A DNA stretch of 64,000 nt from positions 2,181,029 to 2,245,028 of the forward strand of contig NW_020654422.1 in NCBI RefSeq assembly GCF_003589595.1, written 5' to 3'. The notes under the pieces were generated by a model, which was given only the letters and a program-made list of their open reading frames with translations, ran no database searches and was not told the origin of the DNA. The position numbers and the translations under genes were made by a program. The stretch is from Hyposmocoma kahamanoa. Taxonomy: Eukaryota > Arthropoda > Insecta > Lepidoptera > Cosmopterigidae. Shown in pieces: positions 42,932-54,100 of this stretch. The number at the start of each line of letters is the position of its first letter. Within the stretch, counting starts at the first letter, position 1.

Positions 42932-45061
42932 TCTTTGTAGCTATATTTATACAATATATGTGGAACATCTTTTTCCATCCATTGGTTTTTTTCATACATT
43001 AATTGTAATTAATTACTTGCATATTTCGCACGATGAAAATATTATTATCTTATGCAAAACGTATAATTTATGATGATTTCGAACGTTTCTAAATGTCAAA
43101 ACCACGGCCTAAAATACCGATTATTAATGAAAAGGTGAAATTTAACTTTTTCGATTACAAAAGAAAATGGCAGCACATCACTAGCTACGGCGACACATGC
43201 ATGTTGGAGAGATAATAATACTTGAAAGTCAGAAACGTGAAAGAAATCGATTCTTAAAATCATATTGACTAAAAAAAAAATTATATAATATTATCTTCTT
43301 CTGCAGGTTCATGAGTACTGTTGGGTAATTTTCAGAAAAAAAATCAAATAGTGGAACTTTCAGGTTATCCTGGTATGCCAGAAAAACTGGAGAAATGTAG
43401 TTTGGAATATTTATTCATATAAATATAATATGTTCTACGTTTAGAAATATCTTTTGAAATTTTATTTAGCGTGAATTATAAAATGAACTTGTATAGATCT
43501 ATGAGCTATAACTTAAAATGACCGAAATTTAAAATGACTTCACAACTTAGTTAGAGGATGGAAAAAAATATAATCTAAGCTTCACGACAGTGAAAAAAAC
43601 CTCCAATAACCAAACCACTACCACTTGTTGTTCTTCTTCTTCTTTTAAATGTTATGGCTCCATCGAAATAAGCAATGATTTTGCCAATGTCAAGTAAAAA
43701 TAACTATGTACGGTAGTTTAATATTATTATAAAAATTATACAAAAAAATGGCGATTTCGCCAATGTCCTGTGAGAATTTCCAATTCATTTCCACTTGTTG
43801 TTAGCTCCATAGTTTTTGTTCAGTAATTTCAACTTTTGATAGGTGTCAATGTCAAATGTGGAAAGTATTGGAAAAATATCCGGAAAAAGTATTATTTTTC
43901 CGAGAAATATGACTTTTTCAAAGTACAAATTTTTCCATGACCCTACGCTAATTGACAGTGAGAAAGAATACAGTAATGAAAATAGACAACTGGTTATTAA
44001 TATTTGCTGCAACATTTTGTTTATTTGACAATGAGTGAATGGGGAAATGAATCTCGATTCTCGAGTGTCGACTGAATGGCAGACGCGGAGCGTATTCTAG
44101 TTAACTGTTTTTTTCTCTGTGGGTAGACATGGGGAATAGCGTTACATTTCTATCGCCGTGATTGTGGTTCCAATTCCAAAAAAATCACAGTGATTAATCG
44201 TCGTGATTTTGTCACGACTGTTACTTCCGTGACCTTGTCACGCCTATAAATTACATTACGACATACGGTTTTAGCCAGCGGCTTCTTTCTAATACTTATA
44301 GCCGTTTTTTTATAGAATGATTTAAGTTTTTGCTCCCTTTGTTACAAGTTTCAATTCCATTCAAAAAGTTGATTTTGTATTTAATGTAATTTTGTTTTTA
44401 CTTATTTAATTCGAATCTTTGGATTGTTAAAAATAGCAATAAAATGTAATGTAATTTAATATTTAATGTAATAAATATTTCTAGTAGAATACACAAAGTA
44501 GATTAGATTCAGAGAAGTATACATAAATATAAAATACCAACTCTTCCTATAATAAAACAAATATACAAAAATATTTTACTTTGTTCATAAATAGGTTTCT
44601 AATAACTCCTGCAGATTTTTTTCATCCGCTCTTTCTAGTAGTAATAAGCACGTACGACCCTTGTGAGTGAGCAAAGAAAGTGATTCTACTTCATTCTCTC
44701 CCATGGCCGAAATGGCCCGATTTGAAGAGAACTACAACGAGTGGCGCGCTCAGTCACCACGGAACGGAGATCGCGCATTGTATCAAATACCTATGTGTCG
44801 TGATGTGAGTGACGGGGATAGCTGTTGGAACGGAGGAACACCTATGTGACTTTGGAACGTCGTTCCTTCGGAACGAGTCACGGTGATACTGTCTGACGGC
44901 GGATCATCGTGATTTTTTCATCGCGACCTTATTTATCACCCACCTCTATGGACTAAATAGTGGGCACTGTGTTATATGTGGTGGGCTGGTGGGCACAGGT
45001 AGGCACAGTACGTAGCTGTCACAGCCAGTCATAGCACAAGTTTATTTAGTTTTCAGTAATT

Positions 45062-45079
45062 ATGTATTTTCATATTTGA
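45062..45079 (+). promoter_or_regulatory. Short upstream ORF before the transporter start
   Basis: ATG-TAT-TTT-CAT-ATT-TGA ends 21 bases before the main ATG. If transcribed, it could lower or regulate translation of the transporter. The transcription start is unknown. Confidence 0.35.
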
Positions 45080-45100
45080 AGCTCTGCGTTTTCTTACAAT

Positions 45101-45168
45101 ATGCGGGATACTCAGCAGGATCTTTGTTCCCGGTACATAAAAATATTTGTGGTGGTTGCCTGTTATTG
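45101..45168 (+). CDS. Gfr: GDP-fucose transporter exon 1
   Basis: ATG opens [20 protein letters not shown] and then CY and a split Trp codon, donor TTG|GTAAGT. Human SLC35C1 has [20 protein letters not shown] at this position, so [18 protein letters not shown] fits. The exon was found by matching phase 2 and homology; it is only 22 codons plus two bases. An earlier ATG (45062) opens only a five-codon frame. Confidence 0.85.
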
Positions 45169-48100
45169 GTAAGTATCGGAAAAAGCAGTAGGTATTTTCA
45201 TTATGCCTTTTCATCTACACGAAACGTATTTTTCATAAAAATGTATTGAAGGGTTCAATTGAACTTAAAATTAATGCTTTCGTGGCATAGTGCAATTTAT
45301 TCTATGTCAAGGTTGTTACAAAAGATCAACTATATTTATGTAGTTGCGATTATTTGGATAACAAATAGGCAATTTCACGTTTAGATGAACTTGCTTGCTA
45401 GTCAAATATTAAAATTGTCGTCCTGTTCCCAACTGTACCACTGGTATAACAGTGTGCAAACTATTTATTTGCCAAACACACCTCATTTTGATACCCAATT
45501 ATACCACTGGTTTAGCAGTGTGCAAACTATTTATCAAAACACGCCTTGTTTTGACTGAAGCCGTCACTGATGGTTGTTTTTATCTTAAAAATGCGCCACC
45601 AATAACCCAAAAGCAGAAAATTCACAATTACTTATAGTATCATTTTTGTAGCACTTCAGATACAATCAGGGCTCTGCAAGCTAAAGTCACTGGTTTTTTG
45701 CTACACCTACATATTGCATCCCTACAGAAGTGAGATATAAGTGAAAACCACGAAATATAATGTAGCTGCCTATATAAGTAAATAGTGCTCTGTATTTTTC
45801 TTTATGTAGACATTAATTTAGATTAATATCATGATGTTATCTTGTTATTATCACATTATGAGAACACATATAAGTGAGCAGTGTTAAGTAGTAAATATAA
45901 TTTTAAAAAATATCTATTCAATTAAAAGTGTAACTCCCATGACTGAATAGACACTGGCAAAATTTATCCAAAAGAAATGAGAAATTTAAAAAAATTAGAA
46001 GTTCTAACATCACCTACCAATCAAGATCTTAGGTTTTAGCATTTGTTGTATTTTTTTTTCGGTTTTAAATTACGTATATTATTTGTGTTTTTGAACGCCT
46101 ACCAATTTTCAATGGATTTACCTTCATTATAAGAACAGACCGTGACTGTCCCATTGTTGGGCATAGATGTTTTGCACTTGTTTATTCTACAGAAAAAATA
46201 TAGAATAGAATAATAGAATAGAATACATTTATATATATTTATATATATAAGAAATATCGACCTATTGGAAATCTGTAGACTATATTTTCATTAAATTAAA
46301 TATTCTCCCTCGCCTGAGAGCATACCCTTATCCGTCAGTGGGATGTATAAATGGGTTGTTGATGAAGATGATGATGAAATATTCTAACTGTACCGTCAGT
46401 GCATTTTAGAAATAAGTAACTTCATCAATAGAAACAACCATAATTTTGCTACATTTGCAAATATTACCTACACTCAACTATTAAACCTCAGAAATAAATA
46501 TAGACTGGCTCTACCTAGCTCGAAATTACAAATGTACAGCACAGGACCATTTCTAATGACTATTAAAATCTTAAATAGAATGTAGAATCGTCAAAGAAAT
46601 TGCGTCCCAAATGCAGTATAATTAATTACCTTTAAGCACATTTGATAAGAAAATATCATTATAATTATTGTGCTATGATTGAATTGAATGAAGAAGTAAC
46701 CTGTATAATAAATAAACAAGTAAACTCTTATGTGAAAGTAATAAAGTAATTTATTTTTACATAACATAAAGTTAATTAGTTAATTATTGTTTTCGAGCAT
46801 AATAAAACAACATCGTAATAACATAAAAATTTAAATTTAAAAAAAGAAAATTAAAATAAATTTTTATATCTATATGAAGAACATTTTGTTTATTAATTTT
46901 GAAATATAGTATGTATTTTTTCATTTGTTTTAATTTGAATTAGTCCAGAAGGCTAATGCAAAGAGTTAAAAATGTTGATCTATAAAAACCAACCAGATAT
47001 AAATCAACTTTATAATTTCAGGGTGGTGTCAATAGCAACTGTATTTGTTAACAAGGCATTACTAAGTAGTGCGACTGTGGCACTGGAGGCGCCGTTATTC
47101 ATCACGTGGTTCCAATGCATAGTGTCATTCACAATTTGCTCTACATTGAGCTTGACTGGAGGCATACCGGGCATCTTCACCTTTCCTAAAGGTACACCAT
47201 GGAAGATAGATGTCATGAGGAAGGTAACATCAGATTGTTATCCTTTTATTTTATTATGATAATCAGACAATTTTTAGTTGAGAATCTAGTCAATACACCT
47301 TGAATTAGCTAATAAAATGAGTTTCATTGAAGTGAAGCTGTAGGCCGGTTATTTTACTTTTTTTATTTTAGGTCTAATTGAAAATAAAAAAAATGCTGTA
47401 ATAGATTTCATATTATTGGTCAAAAGAACACATTGCAATGTGTTCTTTTCAACCTTGGCGGAATACAACGTTAGCAGAATAATAGTGGAAAATGATGGAA
47501 CCAATATAAAAAATTTGAAATTGGAATTCACTTGTTAAACTGTTACAATACTTATATAAGTTTTAAAACTAAAAAATATTTTTTCTTACAAAGGCAGGTA
47601 GGTAGTTTAAGGCTTTGCAAGGTCGATATTACGAGATGTTAATTTAATTGTTAGTTTATGCCCAATTACTATTGTCATTATTTACTGCCTCTGTGGCCGA
47701 ACGGTTAAGAGACCCCAGGTTCGATTCCCGGGCCGGGAGAAATAGTTGTATGACCTAGATTTATTTCTCTCGTGAGTTTGAGTGTAATTTGTGGTTGTCT
47801 ATGAGTATGTCCATGGCACCTGCGATACAGGGTTTCCCTAGTGCGGGGCTATATTGAGTGTGTGCGTTATTGTTATTATTATTTATTTAAATATAAATGT
47901 TACTGTTTTATATTCTCAATGTTTTTTGTTCTACTAAATATTAATACAGTTAGTCTTAAAATGATCTGAGTGATCAAACAATAAATGTGAACCCGTCATA
48001 CCCGTCATTTGCAAAGCTATTCATGAGTTTAGGGGGAATATTGGGCATATAGAGCGTCCAACACAAACAGCAGTATGCTATCAATGATAGTTAAATGAAT

Positions 48101-51100
48101 TGTTTGTTTCATAAATTTTTGTGATTTTTTTCATTTATAATGAATTTATGACTTGGTTCATTATTTAACGGTTATTGTTTTATAAAGCAGACGATCCCCC
48201 AAAGTCGCCGATCCTTTTTTCTAAGTATGTATCTAATCGTCTGTGCTATGATTTAGTTGGTTGTTTGTTGTAATTTACTTGATTAGTAATGATCTCAGTA
48301 TACAGAGAAGTAAAAAAAACCTAAGTTCGTGGAATTGCATCTCTTTGCCAAGTTTTATTCAAATCGGTAACTAGAAAGTGCGCGAAACCGGATTCATTCC
48401 CTAGTATGTCACCCTTATTCTTCAAAATTAAATGGGACCACTACTGACGATCCCTTTTTCAAATAAAAAAAGAATCATCAAAATCGGTTCACTAATTATC
48501 GGAGTTATCGCGTAACATACATACATAGAAAGAGAAAAAATAAAATAAAAACAAAGACAAATTGAGAACCTCCTCCTATTTTTTCAAGGCGGTCAAGAAA
48601 ATACTATTTTTATTGCCAACTTCTTGTAAAAATAAATAAAAAAACATACTTTTCAAAACATGTGAACAAGTAGACTTCAAGTTCTTAAGTTTTCGCAATT
48701 GTTACACATAGGAAATTAAACTATTTTTCCGGATTTAAATCACCTATATTTGTTTTTTCAAACAAACCAACGTTTCGGGCCCTTTACAGGTCCCATGGTC
48801 ACGGTTGACTCCTTGGGACCATCCTGAAATCCGGAAAAATAATTTTCATTTCCTAAGTAGACTTCAAATTTTCACCTATGTTGAAGGACTAAAATAGACT
48901 GATAATGGATAAATCTATATAGCGATCCCTCCTACGTAAAGTTGTAACCCCAAAGTAACACCTTTTTAGGGAAACGTTTTATCATTATGATTAAAATGAA
49001 CATAACACCTGAGATTGTCGAGGTCATTGCTATGGAATTTTGATATAAATGCATTATTTTTCATGCTTTATAATTGTACAGCTATATGTATTAGGTAATA
49101 TCATAAAAATGAAGTTGTTTTTGTGACTTATTATAGATTACGTTGGTGGAGTCGATATATCGCACCCCTCATCGAAGAATGGCATAAGTGGAGTTACGTC
49201 AAAAATGTTTATTGCTCCATTAGATACAGAAAAATATAACTCACATCCTCTCCAATTCTTGTAACTCTATCGACTAATATTGTACAAACATTAGCAAACC
49301 ATCAACAGTGAATCACAGCGCCATCTTTTTTACAATTTTCTAATGACGGTTTTATTGACGTTTCAAACCAAATTTCATGTTCAAAAATAGTATAATCTTG
49401 AATTTCACATATTTTGAGTTACAACACTATTGTAATAGCAGTGCGATATGTAGACAACCACAAATGACTCCCAAACTCACGAGATAAATAAATGTAGGCC
49501 ACATAAATATTTCTCCCAAACCGGGAATCGAAACCGGGACCTCTGCGTGGCAGTCCAGCATGATAACCGTTCGGCCACAGAGGCAGCATTGAAGAACTTT
49601 ATGAATTTTTACTGCTTTATTTTAATTACTTACTGTCGTGGTTGCCTGCGATACGACTTTAGCATCGCATTGACTTGTATGGAGTCTCTTACAATACGAC
49701 AAAGTCGCATCGCTGAGTCGCATGTTAATGCAACACTGTGTGTGATGCTGTGAGAACCAATAACCGAATCTAAAGGCTGAGACAATATGGACACGGCCGG
49801 TACACACTCGTGAGGCCAATGCTCGCCACCCTTCATGCACGTCACAGGTTGTCAAGGGCTTAACCCAGATATAAGTGTTTGTCAAGAATTCACACCATAC
49901 TTTGTGCGCAGCTGATTGGCGCTATGTGGCCAGTTACACTTACCGGCACGGAAACTTGGCCACACTTGGATTTTGCGATAACTTATATTAAAATACTATT
50001 TTATTACCAAATAAAGTCTAGTTACACTCAATATGCGTTATTTTTGTTTTTTTACACTTTTATAGTGTTTGTACACCAAAAAACAGTGTTTTTTTTAAAT
50101 TACACACTTTTACGAGAAAAACGATTTTTAAACACGAAATTCTAAAAAATTGAAAAATTAAAACTTAGCCAACTTTCTTTATGTTCATACGTTTTAGTAC
50201 TTGGTGTTACCTCCTCTTGCTCTAATTACAGCCTGCATTCGATCTGGCATGCTTTGAATGATATTTCTGACATCAATTTGAGGAATGTTTTCCCAAGCGG
50301 CAAGAACTGCATTTCGGAGCTCATTAAGTGTTTGTGGCGGGTTGGGAGTGGACTTTACTTTCCTTTTAAGCGTGTCCCATATGTGCTCTATTGGATTTAA
50401 GTCCGGGCTACGAGCTGGCCATTGCAATTTTTGAATACCAACCTCTTCAAGATATTCATTCACACAACGTGCGATGTGCGGGCGTGCATTATCATGCATT
50501 AAAAGAAATTGGTCGTGTCCAATGAACTCCGAATACACGATAACATGATCCTGGAGTATTTCCTCGATGTATCGTGTGGCAGTCAGCCGATTGTCGACAA
50601 TCACTAACTCCGTGCGAGCGTCAGAACTTATTCCTCCCCATACCATTATGGAGCCCCCGTGAAAGCTGACGGTTTGTGCGGTGGTAATGGGTAGAAACCG
50701 TTCACCTCTTTTTCTCCACACTCGTTCTCGGCCATCTGGAGCACGTACAGCTATTCTGCACTCATCTGTAAACAGAACTGTAGCCCATTCATGTGTCCAG
50801 TTAGCATGTTCCCGTGCAAACCTAAGTCGAGCTACTCGGTGCTGTCTGAGAAGTTCTGGACCTCTTGCTGGCCTACGAGCTTTTAAATTAACTTCTTCCA
50901 TACGTCTTCTCACGGTACGCTCGCTGACATTTACTTGTCTCGCGATTTGGAGCCGATTGCGAATTTCTACAGCGGTAAGGTAGCGGTTTCTCAAAATTTC
51001 CAGAACAATGAAACGGTCATCCCGAGCCGATGTGCACCTAACACCACCACTGCCTGGTCTGCGAGTATAGTGGCCTGTCTCCTGGTATAGTTTTAAGGCA

Positions 51101-54100
51101 TACTGCATTGAAGAACGTGGCACATTCAGAATGATAGCCACTTCACGTTGTGACAGCCCTTGGTCAATTAAAGTTACGGCCTGTGCAACTTGGGTTGGTG
51201 TTAAGGGCATTTTTATTGACAAATTTTCTCTTTTAAATATGGTATTAAACACTCAAAAACACAAGACGTCGGTAACTTAACAGTACACTTTGCAAACCTT
51301 AAACTTTTATCCCACAACCTTATTGCCCAAATGACCCGATTCAACTAAAACTTAAAAATTGTGTGACAGTGCACTCAAAAATAATTAATTGCCCTCTTGA
51401 AATGAGGGTAAACATTTTTTCTACACACCTTCATGAGAAGTGCTTATTAGAAACACTTAAAACTTTTGCAAACGCGAGATTAGTGCTTGGCCAAGATTCC
51501 GTGCCGCTCAGTGTATATTAAACATTTGCATAATAGGTACATAGCGCTTTTTCATCACATCATCATTTTATTTGTTTTTAATTCAGTCGACAAAACTTTG
51601 TCACCAAATAACTAAGCTTATACGACGACCTTCGAGTGGCTTGCACACCGGTTTGCATGTTGGCGCCATCTCTGAGGTTCCGGGTTCGATCCCCAACCGA
51701 GTCAATGTAGAAACTAATTTTTAAATATTCTCTCGGGTCTGGGTGTTTGTGGTACCGTCGTTGTTTCCGATTTCCATAACACAAGTTTATTTACTTTGGG
51801 ATCAGAGCACGTATGTGATGTTGTCTAATATTTATACTATTAATCATGTATAACAAATTGGTGCGTATTTATGGTATTATTTGCGCGCTATTTCTAAAGA
51901 ATCTTTTTGAAGTGTTGTTCAGTGGAATTAATATAATTTTGGTTGTTTCAAACCATCTTCAGCGTTATTGCGGACAATATCGAGAATAATCTGGAATTTT
52001 GTACAATGGTGTAGGTCACAAGGTTATCCAATTACCAAAAATGTGTTTACTTAATATATTTAGGTACATACTATGTTGAGTGTGTGTATACATAACGGAT
52101 TATTCACTATTATTATATCACATTACGAGTATAGGAGGAATATCATAACTAAGTTATATTTTTACTTATAAATGACAGGTAAAATAGACTTAGATCCTAA
52201 TAACAGTATCTAAAATACCAACCATTGCATCGGGATCTTTCTTTGTTTTGTTGATTCTGTACTCAATGAAATGTATTTGACTTGAGATATAGTAATATCG
52301 CATGATTCCGCAGGTATAATGGCATGCGTCCGTTGTTCTTTATAAACTGTCAAAGGCATTGTTTATTAGATTTTTCTATGTATCTAAACAGTACTCATTG
52401 ATCGTGCCCGGCTCTATAAACAATAGTGCCAATTCTGTGGCGCACATTCTTCTGACTCTACAGGAATTCCGCTAGCAGAATCGCCTTGAGCCATCTTAAG
52501 ACAAACAATACAAACACAGTTTTGTTCTAGAAAGATTCACAGAACTGTCTTGAGCCAGAGGGAGAATTAGAGAATCAATATAAACTCTTAGTCCAAGAAA
52601 GTTTCGAAAGCATTTGAAGTTGCTATGCTTCAAAAATAAATTCTCTTCACAAAAGCCGTCACTTACGCGTGACTATTGTGCGTTTCCTGTTATGCCTTAT
52701 CTCTTTCATATAAAATCTACTTTTATTTGATATTAGATGTTGAAACACTGCGAGTGTTCTTAGAAACACTGCGAGTGTTCTTACAGTTCAAAATGGTCCT
52801 ACTTATTGATTGCTACGAAACACGTGTTTCTGAGTGACGATATCACTAATAATGTCCCTTTGATGAACTAATTTTAACAAAGTCACGCGGTTAACAAAGT
52901 AACAGTCGGATTATATGGGTCAGTAGATATTCTTCTTATATCATAATGAATACAAAATGTATCGATTCGTTGAATTTCTAGAATACAGGCATATCTCAAA
53001 AAACATCTTCCTCCTGAACAGAAATTGCCAGGTCAACTTGTTTTTAATTAAGTTGCCCTAGTAAGGATAATTTCTTCGGGTGGAGATTTTCGGATGGGGG
53101 TTTACTCTCTATCTCCGTCCGACATCCGTTCGAAACAATTACTGTCAAATAAGTAATATTCGACAAAATTAAAAGACAAGTATCAAGTATGAAGCTTCAT
53201 TTGCATCACGCGTTTTTTCATTTGGTCAAGTATTGCTTATTTGGCAGTAATTGTTTCGGATGGATGTCGGACGGAGATCGAGAGTAGACCCCCTGATCCG
53301 GATTATTAGTGCGATGCGATTCAAACGATGGTACAGTCACGAGCACATCGAGCTTGACACTTTGTATTTTGGACCGTTCTTATCGTGAGCGGCATAGAGT
53401 TGGATTTAAAAGTCTTAAGTGTTTGACGTGCTCTTGACCCTGTACGTACACCTGCGAGTCTTGGGGATTTAATGGCGCCTACTAAAGCGGGAAGAGGAAT
53501 GATTAACGTGACCATTTTTTTAATAAATGTTATTAAAAAAATAAAAAAAATTTAAATTAAATTATTTATTAATTAAAAAATTAAAAAAAGACTAATCTTG
53601 TGTAGTCTGGTGGGCTGACTTTATATATTTTTTGATGGTGAACAATTTATTTGCTTTAATATGATGTCAGGTTTAGTTATTAAATATTAATGTAACTATG
53701 CCATGATTTTTAAATTTATGTGACGTATATCATGTATGTCAACAAACAGCTTGTTGCCGAATGCGGAACTTTTTAAAGTATTTTTTAACAGCGGAGCACG
53801 AAACTTAAAAGCGGGACTGTCCCGCTCAAAGCGGGACGTATGGTCACGTTAAGGATGAATGATAACTATAAGTAATATAATATACTATTGTTGTCAATTT
53901 CCAGGTGCTGCCTCTGTCGCTAATGTTCACGCTCATGATAGCAACAAACAACTTGTGTCTGAAGTACGTCGGTGTGTCATTCTACTACATCGGGCGGTCG
54001 CTCACAACTGTGTTCAATGTTATATTCAGCTGGGTGCTTATTGGACAACTGACGTCGCTTAGATGCATATTGTGCTGCTTGGTCATCATTTTCGGATTCT

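Larger units (their letters stand above)
41507..45100. other. Intergenic region between divergent MSBP and GDP-fucose transporter
   Basis: Promoters of both genes should lie here. I see an inverted-repeat element at 42571-42931 and sequence with dispersed ATCGTGATTTT motifs at 44130-44260 and 44880-44940 that may be the two ends of another element. The 60-codon frame at 44667 lies inside that possible element and is not a gene I recognise. Confidence 0.6.
47224..53904 (+). other. Transporter intron 2, 6.7 kb, transposon-rich
   Basis: Contains SINEs at 47684-47890, 49451-49585 and 51621-51848, a repeat at 48400-48600, a small MITE at 48710-48854, a Tc1-like element at 49937-51513, a 21-bp tandem at 52742-52783, a foldback at 53090-53301 and an MITE at 53331-53450. 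A CCCGCT/AGCGGG hairpin cluster at 53810-53835 lies just before exon 3. Confidence 0.85.

Noticed and set aside
44667..44849. 60-codon frame upstream of the transporter (MSKESDSTSFSPMAEMARFE...)
   Set aside because: It lies between copies of ATCGTGATTTT-type motifs suggesting a mobile element, with no homology I recognise and no splice link to exon 1.
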